Shown here: one piece after another, positions 54,212 through 63,088 of the stretch
Numbering within the stretch: position 1 is the first letter of the stretch
Layout: the number at the start of each line of letters is the position of its first letter
From: DASXSB01 sp036506275
Lineage (GTDB): Bacteria; Methylomirabilota; Methylomirabilia; Rokubacteriales; CSP1-6
Length of the DNA stretch: 64,000 nucleotides
Reading direction: 5' to 3'
NCBI GenBank assembly: GCA_036506275.1
Contig: DASXSB010000014.1
Span: 4,740 to 68,739, forward strand
Program-made: the position numbers and the translations under genes
Notes under the pieces: generated by a model
The model's input: the letters and a program-made list of their open reading frames with translations, nothing else
The model's database searches: none
What the model was told of the DNA's origin: nothing

Positions 54212-55131
54212 GCGCCCGCGCGCGCGCTCATGCGCTGCGGCTTGATGAGCAGCGTCCTGACCTCCGGGTTCGTCTTGCGCACGCGGTCCTCGACGGCGGC
54301 CACGATCCCTTCCACGTCCCCCGCGGAGAGGTCGTCCACGAAGTCGACGGCGATGGCGGCCACGATCTGGTCGGGCCCGAGATGCACGGTGAACAGGCCC
54401 TCCGCGCGCTCGATCCCCGGCTGGGCGCGCGCGATGGAGCAGATCGACGCCACCACCTTCGATTGCGCGGGCTCGCCGATGAGGAGGCCCTTGGCCTCGC
54501 GGGCGAGGAACATGGCGACGACGGCGAGGAGGACGCCGATGCCGATGGACGCGACGCCGTCGAGGACGGGGAGCCCGAGGACCTCGCTGGCCGCGATGCC
54601 GGCGAAGGCGATGACGATGCCGAGGAGGGCGGCGGTGTCCTCGAAGACGACCATGAACATCGTGGGGTCCTTGCTCTCCCGCGCCGCCTCGAGGTAACCG
54701 CGGTCACCCTTGGCGGCGCGAAACTCCCTGAGCGCCACCAGCCAGGAGCCGGCTTCGAACAGGAACGCGAGGACGAGGACGACGTAGTTGGCGCGGGAAT
54801 TCCGGATGGGGACGGGGGCGAGGACGTGCTGCACGCCCTCGTAGGTGGAGACGCCCGCCCCGAGGCCGAAGATCACCAGCGTCACGATGAAGCTCCAGAA
54901 ATACAGCTCGCGCCCGTGCCCGAGGGGGTGGATCTCATCGGGCGGGCGTGACGCGCGCCGCAGGCCGTAGAGCAGCAGCAGCTCGTTGCCGGTGTCGACG
55001 AGCGAGTGCACGGCCTCGCTCAGCATGGCGGCGCTGCCGGTGATGGCGGCCGCCGTGAGCTTGGTGGCGGCCACGAGGAGATTCCCCACCAGCGCGGCGT
55101 AGATGACCTTCCGGGACGAGCCCCTCGCCAT
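54181..55131 (-). CDS. Cation diffusion facilitator-family transporter
   Basis: A 316-residue inner-membrane CDF protein. The metal-site helix 2 motif HSLVD lies in AAMLSEAVHSLVDTGNELL; later come a DGVASIGIGVLLAVVAMFLA helix and a soluble C-terminal domain of about 90 residues (VVASICSIARAQPGIERAEG). CDF proteins export zinc, iron, manganese or cobalt by proton antiport; the metal cannot be assigned. Its 3' end overlaps livF on the other strand. Confidence 0.88.
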   Translation of the reverse strand: MARGSSRKVIYAALVGNLLVAATKLTAAAITGSAAMLSEAVHSLVDTGNELLLLYGLRRASRPPDEIHPLGHGRELYFWSFIVTLVIFGLGAGVSTYEGVQHVLAPVPIRNSRANYVVLVLAFLFEAGSWLVALREFRAAKGDRGYLEAARESKDPTMFMVVFEDTAALLGIVIAFAGIAASEVLGLPVLDGVASIGIGVLLAVVAMFLAREAKGLLIGEPAQSKVVASICSIARAQPGIERAEGLFTVHLGPDQIVAAIAVDFVDDLSAGDVEGIVAAVEDRVRKTNPEVRTLLIKPQRMSARAGAQNAQRLRRL

Positions 55132-55244
55132 GCCGTCATCTTATGGGCGGTTTCCATCCCGCGCACCGCGAAGGGAGCGGCGCGCCCGTGGGGACCGCGA
55201 AGTTTCTGTTCCTCCGGGCGGCGACGGTAGAGTAGTTCGAGCGC

Positions 55245-56465
55245 GTGTACATCGGAGTCTTCGCATCGAAAGCGTTGCTCGCCGTCGCCGTCTCGTGCGC
55301 GCTCGGCTGCGCGGGCCGGGCCGTGGTCATCGGCGACGACCTCGCACCCCGCGATCTCCGATCCCTCGTGGATTCCGACGCCGCCCGCGACCTCCTCGCC
55401 GATCTCGTCGCACAGCGATCGCTCGATCCGAGTCTCGAGGCGCGCGCGCCCGGCGTCGCCCGCCCCGACATTCTGTGGGAGCGCCGGGCCAGCGCGGACG
55501 CCTACCGGCCCGACCTTCCCGACCAGACGCGTCTCCGCGACCTCGCTCGGCACACGTCCGTGGATTTCGCGGCGCTCTCCTTCGCGCGCGCGCTCACCGC
55601 GGATGCGATGAGCCGCGCCGTGCAGGCGGCCTTCGACCGGTTTCTCCACGACGGGACCGACGCCGCCGACGAGCTGCGGCCGCGGCCGGGAGTCTTCCCG
55701 TATACGGTGCTGTTCGCACCCTCTTGGATGCACCGCACGCATCCGGAGACGGGCGCCGACTTCGCGGCGCCGCGCCGCCTCGCCGCCCGTCTCGGCATCC
55801 GGCATCGCGTCATCGATACGGAGGAGAACGCGTCGATCGAGGACAACGCGGTGGTGATCGCCGCCGCCATCCGCGCCGCCCGGACGGAGACGGGCGGCGT
55901 GATCGTCATCTCCGCCAGCAAGTCGGGTGCGGAGGTGGCGCTCGCTCTCACGCGCCTGCTCGCGCCCGAGGAGACGCGCCACGTGGCGGCGTGGGTGAAC
56001 GTCGTCGGCGCCCTCCACGGCAGCCCGCTCGCCGACGCGGGACTCCGTCCGCCGCTGTCCTGGTTCACGCGCACGGTGTTCTGGGTGAGGGGATGGAACT
56101 GGGACGGTGTGGCCTCGATGGCGACGGACCGGAGCCGTCGGCGGCTCCAGGGGGCGCGGATGCCGGAGTCGATCGCCGTCGTCAACGTGGTCGCGATTCC
56201 CGTCTCCGGGAGCGTCGGTGCCACGGTGTGGTGGGGCTACCGCCTCCTGCTCCGGCACGGTCCGAACGACGGCGTGGTGCTCCTTGCCGACACCGTGTGG
56301 CCGGGAGGCGCCAACATCGTGGCCATCGGGCCCGATCACCTCTTCGCGCCCCGGGAGGACGATCAGCACAGCGTGGCGCTCATGCGCGCGATCGACGTCG
56401 CTGTACAGCTCCATCGCCTCCGCCGCGAGCGCGCCGCGCGCGTGCTAGGATCTGCGCGCCCATGA
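55245..56465 (+). CDS. Exported protein of unknown function, possibly alpha/beta-hydrolase-like
   Basis: A 406-residue protein with an N-terminal signal (LLAVAVSCALGC), which may be a lipoprotein signal although the lipobox ALGC is imperfect. The middle contains PYTVLFAPSWMHRTHPETGADF, then VIVISASKSGAEVALAL, where SKSGA looks like a nucleophile elbow, and a late aspartate and histidine (VLLADTVW, DQHSVAL). This hints at an alpha/beta hydrolase fold, but I do not recognise the family. The GTG start is provisional. It is coupled to the methyltransferase by a 4-base overlap. Confidence 0.6.
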   Translation: MYIGVFASKALLAVAVSCALGCAGRAVVIGDDLAPRDLRSLVDSDAARDLLADLVAQRSLDPSLEARAPGVARPDILWERRASADAYRPDLPDQTRLRDLARHTSVDFAALSFARALTADAMSRAVQAAFDRFLHDGTDAADELRPRPGVFPYTVLFAPSWMHRTHPETGADFAAPRRLAARLGIRHRVIDTEENASIEDNAVVIAAAIRAARTETGGVIVISASKSGAEVALALTRLLAPEETRHVAAWVNVVGALHGSPLADAGLRPPLSWFTRTVFWVRGWNWDGVASMATDRSRRRLQGARMPESIAVVNVVAIPVSGSVGATVWWGYRLLLRHGPNDGVVLLADTVWPGGANIVAIGPDHLFAPREDDQHSVALMRAIDVAVQLHRLRRERAARVLGSARP

Positions 56466-58039
56466 CGTCTGCCGTCCCCGACCCCGGAGTGCCGACCGGC
56501 GCGCTGCCGCTGCGGCTGGGCAGCGACAAGGACTTCGCGCGTGTCCGCGCCCTGTTCCGGGATGCGAGCTTCGAGGAGCGCACGGTCTGCGAGCTGCTCG
56601 GGATCGACGACCCCTCCCTGATCGGCCGTGTCGACCCCGCCACGCCGCGCCTCGCCGACGCCAAGTCCCCCGTCCTGACCCTGCTCGTGCGGCTCTTTCT
56701 GTTCTTACAGTCGGTGCCCCGAGCCGACGTGGATCGGGTGATCGACGGGACGGCGAGGGAGGCGCTGCTCGCCCTCGATTTGCTGAGGCCCGTGGACGCC
56801 GCCGGCGGCGGGCCGTCCTACTACGCCCCCGTGTTCTTGAGTCCGGTCGCCGGTTTCGTGGTGGCGTCCGACCGGCACAGCAACCCCGACGGCTCACCCG
56901 CGATCGCCGCTCCCGACGCCGTCTTTCCCGCCATCTGGGGCGGGACGCTGCGCTTCCTGCGCGTGATCCCGAAGACGGACGCGGGGGCTGCGCTCGATCT
57001 CGGCGCCGGCTCCGGGATCGGCGCGTTCGTGCTCAGCCGACGGGCCCAGCGCGCGGTCGCCGCCGACATCACGGCTCGTGCCACTCACTTCGCCGCGTTC
57101 AACGCCGTGCTCAACGAGTGCCCGAACGTGGAGGCGCGGGAGGGCGACCTCTACGCGGCTGTCCCCGGGGAGACGTTCGATCGCATCGTCGCCCATCCGC
57201 CGTACGTCCCGTCGCTCGACACCGCGATGATCTTCCGCGACGGCGGCGAGACGGGCGAGGTTCTGGTGAGACGCATCATCGAAGGCCTCGACCGTCACCT
57301 GCGCCCGGGAGGAACGCTCTCGATCGTGTGCGCGGGCTGGGATACCGACAGCGGTCCCTTCGAGGCGCGCGCGCGGCTCTGGCTCGGCGCCTGCGACTCG
57401 GAATTCGACGTGATCTTCGCCTACACCAACGAGCTCTCGCCGCAGCAGCTCGCCACCCAGCTCGCGGGGCGGCGCCGCGGCGACGACGGCGGCGGGTTCG
57501 CGCGCTGGGACGACATCTTTCGCCGGGGCGGAATGCGCCGCCTGATGTACGGCGCGCTCGTCATGCAGCGCCGGCGGACGGGCGCGCGGGAAGCGCCGGG
57601 TACGCCGTTGACGGCGCGTGTACGGCTGAGCGCCAGCACCGATGGCGCCTGTTTCGAATCGGCGTTCCGCTGGTACGACTGGCTCCGGGCCACGCCCGTG
57701 TCCGAGGTGGTGGAGGCGCTGGGGCGTAGCCGCCCGCGCCTCTCGGAAGCGCTCCGGGTGCGCGTCACACACGTCCCACATTCCGGAATGCTGGTGCCGG
57801 CGGAGTTCGTGTTGGAGAGCGACCGCCCCTTCTTCGCGGAGACGCGGGTGGAGCCGTGGATGGCAGCCGTGCTGGCGCAGCTCGACGGGGAGGCCACGGC
57901 CACCGCCGTCTACGCGAAGGCGCGGGAGGACGTGGTCATTCCGGAGTCGTTCGAGCACGCGGACTTCATCGGCTTCCTGGCGAAGGCGATCGAGCGGGGG
58001 TACGTGGACATGCCTCCGTCCATCCTGTCTCCCGCCTGA
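56462..58039 (+). CDS. SAM-dependent methyltransferase, HemK/RlmG-like
   Basis: A 525-residue protein. An N-terminal helical region (about 1-150) precedes a class I methyltransferase domain with SAM motif LDLGAGSGIG near 180 and motif IV AHPPYVPS (an NPPY-type motif as in N- or glutamine-methyltransferases). The last 150 residues are a further helical/beta domain unlike HemK. Similar architecture occurs in unassigned methyltransferases. The target could be a protein, RNA or small molecule. The ATG overlaps the preceding stop. Confidence 0.78.
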   Translation: MTSAVPDPGVPTGALPLRLGSDKDFARVRALFRDASFEERTVCELLGIDDPSLIGRVDPATPRLADAKSPVLTLLVRLFLFLQSVPRADVDRVIDGTAREALLALDLLRPVDAAGGGPSYYAPVFLSPVAGFVVASDRHSNPDGSPAIAAPDAVFPAIWGGTLRFLRVIPKTDAGAALDLGAGSGIGAFVLSRRAQRAVAADITARATHFAAFNAVLNECPNVEAREGDLYAAVPGETFDRIVAHPPYVPSLDTAMIFRDGGETGEVLVRRIIEGLDRHLRPGGTLSIVCAGWDTDSGPFEARARLWLGACDSEFDVIFAYTNELSPQQLATQLAGRRRGDDGGGFARWDDIFRRGGMRRLMYGALVMQRRRTGAREAPGTPLTARVRLSASTDGACFESAFRWYDWLRATPVSEVVEALGRSRPRLSEALRVRVTHVPHSGMLVPAEFVLESDRPFFAETRVEPWMAAVLAQLDGEATATAVYAKAREDVVIPESFEHADFIGFLAKAIERGYVDMPPSILSPA

Positions 58040-58184
58040 ACGGCGGCGTGTCGCGCTGGCAGCGGGCCACCCCGCCGCGACGGCCCCCGGCCCTGTAAGC
58101 CCTCTCAACTAAGCGATTCCTGGCGGACGTGGGAGTGGTCCCTTCCTTGCTCCTGGCCGGTATGAAAGGAGGAGCGGAAGGGCG

Positions 58185-58586
58185 ATGCCGGCGCTCGGGA
58201 TGTGGTCAACCCAGACGATCCTGCGTACCGTCCTGGTCGTCCACGACGAGCCGCAGACCCGGAGCCTCCTCTCCGAGCTGCTGACCCGCTGCGATTACGA
58301 GGTGGTGACGGCTGCCAACGGCGCGGAAGCGGTGGCCGCCCTCCGCGAAACGCCGCCCGACGTGGTGCTCCTCGACCTCACGATCCCGGGTATGTCGGGC
58401 CTCGAGGTGATGGAGCGAATCCAAGCAGCGCGTCCGAGCACCCCGGTCATCGTCCTTTCCGGCTCTCCCGACGATTCCGCCGCGCTCGGCGCCGTGCGCA
58501 TGGGCGCCTACGCCTACCTGCCGAAGCCGTTCGAGTTCGAGCACCTCCAGCGTCTGGTCGCGTCCGCTCTCGCCGCCCGGTCATAA
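58185..58586 (+). CDS. Single-domain response regulator
   Basis: A 133-residue stand-alone receiver domain. The acidic pair is D21 and E22 (VVHDEPQ), the phospho-acceptor is D64 in LLDLTIPGMSG, and the conserved lysine is K114 in LPKPFEF. With no output domain it would act through protein contacts, as CheY- or Spo0F-like proteins do. AAGGAGGAGCGG precedes the ATG at 58185. The orphan hybrid kinase at 10627-12870 is one possible partner, but nothing in the sequence links them. Confidence 0.88.
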   Translation: MPALGMWSTQTILRTVLVVHDEPQTRSLLSELLTRCDYEVVTAANGAEAVAALRETPPDVVLLDLTIPGMSGLEVMERIQAARPSTPVIVLSGSPDDSAALGAVRMGAYAYLPKPFEFEHLQRLVASALAARS

Positions 58587-58674
58587 ACTTCGTCCTTGAC
58601 CGCCGCCCGCGGCCGGGGTATCGAGGTCGGGCGGCGACCCGGGGAAGCGCTCCCACCGCCCGAGAGGACGAACC

Positions 58675-59559
58675 ATGCAGCCCACGCGCGTCCGCCCCGC
58701 GCGGAGCCGCCACCCTCGTCACTGGTGGCTCATCGTGCTCGCCGCCACTGCGCTCGCGCTCGCCTCCGGGGAATCGCCGGCGGGGCCCTATCGCGAATAC
58801 GAGATCCGCGTCACGGCGGACATGCCGGCCGCCCTCGCGCGCAATCCGACCGACAGCGACCTCATCCACGCCATCGCCTCGCTGATGACGACCAGGCTCG
58901 AGCTGCCGCTCCCGCCCAGCGTCCGCGCCTACGTCTACGTCAACGAGGCCACGCTCGTGGACGGCCTCATCACGCTCGCGGGCGAGAAGAGCGAGGACGC
59001 CTGGGACCGTGGCCGTTTCGCGGCGGGCGTGGCCACGCGCGTGGGGATCTTCTTCCGCGGCGACTATCTCGCCCAGATGCACCTGCTCGCGCGGGCGGGA
59101 CTCTTCGCGCACGAGCTCACGCACGTAAGCCAGCGCACGCTCGCCAAGAACCGCCGCGTCCGCGGCGACCAGTGGCTGCGGGAGGGTCACGCCGACTGGG
59201 TGAAGTTCCGCGTGCTCGATCTGCTCGGATTTCGTCGCTTCAGCGAGTCGCGGGACGAAGTGATGCGCGCGGTCCTGCGCTCGACGACGCCGCTTCATCT
59301 CTTCCCGTCCCTGGACACCCTCGCCAGCAACACGAGCTGGACGGCATCCATGAACCGGCTCGGCGCCCCCGCCACCTATGGCCAGGCGTTCCTGGCCGTG
59401 GACTGGCTCGTGGAGCGGCACGGCGACGACAAGGTGCGGGAGATCTTCACCCGTCATCAGGCCGACGGCGATTTCCAGGCGCAGTGGGCGAAAGTCTTTT
59501 CGATCTCCTACCGGGAGTTCGTGGAGGAGTTCCGGGCTCGCCTGGAGCTGATGCGCTGA
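58675..59559 (+). CDS. Exported zinc metallopeptidase-like protein (HExxH)
   Basis: A 294-residue protein with a hydrophobic leader (WWLIVLAATALALASG). The zinc motif HELTH is at 146-150, and E170 in WLREGHADWV is positioned as the third ligand, as in gluzincins of the peptidase-MA type. Conserved GQAFLAVDWLVERHG follows. Related proteins are periplasmic with few known substrates. The gene ends 19 bp before a convergent secreted-protein gene. Confidence 0.78.
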   Translation: MQPTRVRPARSRHPRHWWLIVLAATALALASGESPAGPYREYEIRVTADMPAALARNPTDSDLIHAIASLMTTRLELPLPPSVRAYVYVNEATLVDGLITLAGEKSEDAWDRGRFAAGVATRVGIFFRGDYLAQMHLLARAGLFAHELTHVSQRTLAKNRRVRGDQWLREGHADWVKFRVLDLLGFRRFSESRDEVMRAVLRSTTPLHLFPSLDTLASNTSWTASMNRLGAPATYGQAFLAVDWLVERHGDDKVREIFTRHQADGDFQAQWAKVFSISYREFVEEFRARLELMR

Positions 59560-59578
59560 CGCGCGGAGAGCGGCGGTG

Positions 59579-59980
59579 CTAGAAGCGGCGCCGGAAGTCG
59601 TCGGATTCGATACGCTCCCAGGCGAAGACGCTTACCCGGTACGCCGGCGCCGGGTCCCGCACCGGCACCTCGAAGTACGACGAGTCGAACGGACCCAGCG
59701 TGCGGCCAAACCAGCTCACCTGCTGCGACAGGATCTGGCCGGACTGATCGAGGCCTTCCACGAGGAGCTGGATGCGGGTGGCGCCGCTCCCGTAGTCGTT
59801 GGTGAGGCGCCCTTCGATGACGGGCCGGCCGCGGCGTTCGGCGACCGTCCACGTGATCTTGAAGTAACGCTCCCAGCCGACGATCATCGGCTGCAGGAGC
59901 TCGGCGCCAACGGCGAAGCTCGGTCCCGTCACCCCGAGGGCGATCGCGAGAACGACTGCGTGAAGCGCCCACCGCCGCAT
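59579..59980 (-). CDS. Small secreted protein of unknown function
   Basis: A 133-residue protein with a signal peptide (LHAVVLAIALGVTGPSFAVGA). The mature part has alternating beta strands (ITWTVAERRGRPVIEGRLTNDYG, LLVEGLDQSGQIL) resembling the FxLYD-type immunoglobulin-like fold seen in envelope proteins. No enzymatic motif is visible. It is convergent with the metallopeptidase-like gene. Confidence 0.65.
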   Translation of the reverse strand: MRRWALHAVVLAIALGVTGPSFAVGAELLQPMIVGWERYFKITWTVAERRGRPVIEGRLTNDYGSGATRIQLLVEGLDQSGQILSQQVSWFGRTLGPFDSSYFEVPVRDPAPAYRVSVFAWERIESDDFRRRF

Positions 59981-60093
59981 GACATGAGTGTGCGCCGTAC
60001 GGGCGCACGCGTCAAACGTCGTGGGCGCGATGCGTCGTGCCTACCGGCGGTACGATGATCGTACGACGCGAGTTCACCGACGGAGGCGGAGGC

Positions 60094-60447
60094 ATGGCGA
60101 CGAGCATCGACGTTCAGGGATTGCCGCAGAGCCGGGCGTTGCGGGCGCTCATCGTCCGCCAGCTTTCCGCGATCTTTGCCACGCTCCGCGTTCCCCCCGT
60201 CAGCGCCCGCGCCATCTTCAGCGACGAAAACGGTCCCAAGGGCGGCGACGCCCTGCGCTGCGCGCTCACGGTGAAGCTACCGCGCGCGGCGTCGGTCCAC
60301 GTCGAGGAGTGGTCGTCGACGCCGCGCCTCGCCTTCGATGGCGCCCTCGTCAAGCTCGAACGTCAGCTCGCCCGTCACCGTGAAGGGGCACGGGCGCTCC
60401 GGCGGCGACCGAAGAAGTACTTCGTCGCGAAACGCTTGCTCGCCTAG
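60094..60447 (+). CDS. HPF/RaiA-like protein
   Basis: A 117-residue cytoplasmic protein whose pattern (IDVQGLPQSRALRALIVRQL, ALRCALTVKLPRAASVHVEE, AFDGALVKLERQLARHREGA) resembles the beta-alpha-beta-beta-beta-alpha fold of hibernation-promoting/RaiA proteins that bind the ribosomal A/P site. It is shorter than long HPF and has a basic tail. The ATG at 60094 follows GGAGGCGGAGG; longer in-frame starts exist but lack family similarity. Similarity is moderate. Confidence 0.6.
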   Translation: MATSIDVQGLPQSRALRALIVRQLSAIFATLRVPPVSARAIFSDENGPKGGDALRCALTVKLPRAASVHVEEWSSTPRLAFDGALVKLERQLARHREGARALRRRPKKYFVAKRLLA

Positions 60448-60477
60448 CCGCCCTCGGAGCGCCCGCGCGGCGCCGAC

Positions 60478-60921
60478 CTAGGCCGCGCGCTGCTTGAGCG
60501 CGCGCACTCGATCGTGGGCATCCTTCACGCCGGCGTACTGGCGCTCCACGAGCCGGCGCACGTCGGGCGTGAGCTCCGCGCGCAGGGCTTTCTCGTAGCT
60601 CGTCTTCGCGACGTCCTCGCCCTCTTCGGCGGCGGCGATGACCGACGCGTCGTTCTGCCCGGTGACCGCCGACTTTAGATTTATCCATCCCCGGTGGAGA
60701 CTCGCGGTGACGCTTCCGCTGCGCTCGGGCTCGCCGCCGAGCGCGCTCACTTGGCGCTGGAGCTCAGCCGAGAACTGGGACCGCTGCTGAGCGTATCCGA
60801 GGAAGAGCTGCTTCACGGCCGGATCACGGATGGCGTCGGCCGCCGTCGTGAATCCCTGCTCGCCGTCCTTGCACGTCTCGATCAGATCGTTGAGGGTGGA
60901 GATCGCCTCTTTCAAGGCCAT
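60478..60921 (-). CDS. PA2169-type four-helix protein (DUF2383)
   Basis: A 147-residue all-helical protein: ISTLNDLIETCKDGEQGFTTAADAI, then YAQQRSQFSAELQRQVSALGGEPE, the typical N-terminal half of DUF2383/PA2169 proteins. These ferritin-like four-helix bundles occur with stress genes and may bind metals; their function is unknown. The preferred start is the ATG at 60921. It is convergent with the HPF-like gene (30 bp), a neighbourhood of small stress-type proteins. Confidence 0.82.
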   Translation of the reverse strand: MALKEAISTLNDLIETCKDGEQGFTTAADAIRDPAVKQLFLGYAQQRSQFSAELQRQVSALGGEPERSGSVTASLHRGWINLKSAVTGQNDASVIAAAEEGEDVAKTSYEKALRAELTPDVRRLVERQYAGVKDAHDRVRALKQRAA

Positions 60922-60993
60922 GGCATGGTCCTCCTGGTCCGATTCGACCGCTGCGGGCGGAGGGCTCCTCCATCGAGAGGCCCTCGTGATGAC

Positions 60994-61326
60994 TTAGAAA
61001 CCGCGCTGCTTCATGCAGTCGCGGTACGCCTGCTGATACGCGGAGTCGTTCTGGCCGGCCGACGCCATCCCGCGCAGTTGCGCGTCGCTCGCGCTCGACC
61101 CCGACCCGCTGGACATGGAGCCGGACGTGCTGCTGCGACTCGAAGGGCTCGCCCCGCCGGCGCGGCTCCCGGGCGCGGCGCTCGCGCTGGAGGACGATTG
61201 CGCCTCCTTGTTACACGCGTCGAAGTCGGCCTGGGCGGGTGTCTTGCTCTGCGCGAAGGCGCCCCCGGACACGGCGACGACGGTGGCGGCGGTGAAGATC
61301 GCCGTCGCGGTCTTGAAACCGTTCAT
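60994..61326 (-). CDS. Small secreted Ser-rich protein of unknown function
   Basis: A 110-residue protein with a signal peptide (AIFTAATVVAVSGGAFAQS) and a serine/glycine-rich low-complexity middle (SSSSASAAPGSRAGG, SGSMSSGSGSS). Two cysteines remain in the mature part, in FDACNKEA and YRDCMKQRGF, placed to form one disulfide. AAGGAGGAGG precedes the ATG at 61326. No recognised domain. Confidence 0.7.
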   Translation of the reverse strand: MNGFKTATAIFTAATVVAVSGGAFAQSKTPAQADFDACNKEAQSSSSASAAPGSRAGGASPSSRSSTSGSMSSGSGSSASDAQLRGMASAGQNDSAYQQAYRDCMKQRGF

Positions 61327-61502
61327 GATGCCTCCTCCTTGGGTTTCGCCGTAACGTTGAGGACGGACGGCCCCTTCGACTTCAATGGCGGTGCCAGCAG
61401 GGAGCGGCGTGCGCCCGGAGTGCCGCAATTTCTACAAAGCGACAGCTTCCTTGCGGGCCCGGGGTGGGATAGGTATGCTGCTTTCGCAGCCGTCGCAACA
61501 CC

Positions 61503-61589
61503 GCGAGAGTGGCGAAACTGGCAGACGCGCTGGACTTAGGATCCAGTGGGCGAAAGCCCTTGGGGGTTCGACTCCCCCCTCTCGCACCA
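61503..61589 (+). tRNA. tRNA-Leu (anticodon UAG)
   Basis: Class II tRNA of 87 nt with the acceptor pair GCGAGAG and CTCTCGC, a long variable arm (TGGGCGAAAGCCC), T-arm GGGGGTTCGACTCCCCC and an encoded CCA at 61587-61589. The anticodon loop CTTAGGA gives TAG at 61537-61539, reading CUA-type leucine codons. It lies 50 bp upstream of tig. Confidence 0.97.
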
Positions 61590-61639
61590 GCGTCGAGGCC
61601 TGCAGTGATGGTCGCGGAAAACGCCGGAGCCCAACGTTC

Positions 61640-62911
61640 ATGAAGGTCGACGTCGAAACGCTTGAAGAATGTAAGCGTCGCCTGGCCGTGGAGGCGCCGC
61701 TCGACGTGGTGGAGAAGGCGTGGGAACGCGCGTACGGGCGCGTGCAAAAGCAGGCCCGCCTGCCCGGGTTCCGGAAGGGTCACGTCCCGCGCTCGCTCGT
61801 GAAGCTGCACTTCTCCGATGACGTTCGTCGCGACGTCGCCGAGCACCTGATCCCCGACGTGTACCGGCAGGCGGTCTCGGAGGCGCAGATCGATCCCGTC
61901 AACGAGCCGGATCTCCAGGACGTCACGCTGGAGGAAGGCGCTCCTCTCTCGTTCGTGGCCGTGGTGGAGGTCAAGCCGACGATCACCCTCGGCGACGACT
62001 ACGCCGCGGTGGCCGTGCAACACGCGCCGACCCCGGTGACCGACGACGACGTGGACACGACCCTCGAGCAGATGCGCGAGCAGCACGCCGAGTTTCGCGC
62101 CGTGGAGCGCGCCGCCGCCGCCGGCGACCTCGTGATCGTCGACTACACGCTCGCGCCCGAGGGCCTGGAGGCGACCACCGCCAACGGCTACCATTTCGAG
62201 GTCGGGAGCGGCACCGTGCTCCCCGAGATCGACGAGGCCGTCGTCGGCCTGCGAGCGGGCGACGAGCGCGACATCCCTCTCCGTTTCGCGGACGATCACC
62301 GCCTCGAAAGCCTGCGTGGGAAATCCGGCAAAGCCCAGCTCAAGCTGGTCGAGGTCAAGGAGAAGGTGCTGCCCGCGCTCGACGACGACTTCGCGAAGAC
62401 GCTGGGAGACTTCGACACGCTGGCCGCGGTGCGCACGGAGATCCGCCGGCAGCTGGAGGCGCGGCGCGCCGCCGACGATCGGCGTGAGATCGAGGACAAG
62501 CTCGTCGAGGCCGTGCTCGCCCGCCACGACTTCACGGTGCCGGGCACGATGGTCATGCGGCAGATCGGAAATCAGGTCGAGCACGCGCGCGAGCGGATGC
62601 GGCGGGAGGGAATGGACCCCGACCGCGTGCCGTGGGACTACGGCAAGCTCGTCACCGAGCTACGGCCCGGCGCCGAGAAAGCCGTGAAGCGCGCCCTCCT
62701 CCTGGAGGCGATCGCCGAACGAGAATCGATCGAGGCCGCCGACAGCGAGGTGGAGACGGAAGTCGGCCGTATCGCGGCCGCCTCCCAGCGCCCGGCGCCG
62801 GCGGTGCGGCGGATGATGGAGAAGAGCGGGGATCTCGCCGCGCTCCGTCACGGTCTGCGCGACCGCAAGACCCTCGACTTCCTGATCGCGCGCGCCTCCG
62901 TCAACCCGTGA
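61640..62911 (+). CDS. tig: Trigger factor
   Basis: A 423-residue ribosome-bound chaperone and peptidyl-prolyl isomerase. The ribosome-binding signature GFRKGHVPR (usual GFRxGKxP) is near residue 50; a PPIase FKBP-like domain lies around 150-245 and the helical C-terminal arms follow. The ATG at 61640 is shortly after the tRNA gene. The order tig-clpP-clpX is highly conserved and marks the co-regulation of folding and proteolysis. Confidence 0.95.
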   Translation: MKVDVETLEECKRRLAVEAPLDVVEKAWERAYGRVQKQARLPGFRKGHVPRSLVKLHFSDDVRRDVAEHLIPDVYRQAVSEAQIDPVNEPDLQDVTLEEGAPLSFVAVVEVKPTITLGDDYAAVAVQHAPTPVTDDDVDTTLEQMREQHAEFRAVERAAAAGDLVIVDYTLAPEGLEATTANGYHFEVGSGTVLPEIDEAVVGLRAGDERDIPLRFADDHRLESLRGKSGKAQLKLVEVKEKVLPALDDDFAKTLGDFDTLAAVRTEIRRQLEARRAADDRREIEDKLVEAVLARHDFTVPGTMVMRQIGNQVEHARERMRREGMDPDRVPWDYGKLVTELRPGAEKAVKRALLLEAIAERESIEAADSEVETEVGRIAAASQRPAPAVRRMMEKSGDLAALRHGLRDRKTLDFLIARASVNP

Positions 62912-62956
62912 CACGCGCATCGAAGTACATCACGCTAAGACGCCCATCACCTTAAG

Positions 62957-63010
62957 ATGAATCGAGTCAAAGAATATGAATCGGATTAGAAAATGAATTG
63001 GACTAGAGAT
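62957..63010 (+). repeat. Three degenerate AT-rich tandem units before clpP
   Basis: Units of 19, 17 and 18 bp begin ATGAATCGAGTC, ATGAATCGGATT and ATGAATTGGACT, directly head to tail in the 177-bp gap between tig and clpP. The region is strikingly AT-rich compared with its surroundings. It may be a regulator site or promoter UP-like region; no known binding consensus is matched fully. Confidence 0.6.
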
Positions 63011-63088
63011 ACGCAGCCAGACCGTACCTGGAGTTGGCCACCCGCCGCGGACGCGGCCTCACGGCCCCCGATAAGAAGGAGACAGCCC

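Noticed and set aside
62963..62990. A CtsR heat-shock operator before clpP.
   Set aside because: Only one AGTCAAA heptad is present; the required second direct heptad is absent, and CtsR is mainly a Gram-positive regulator.
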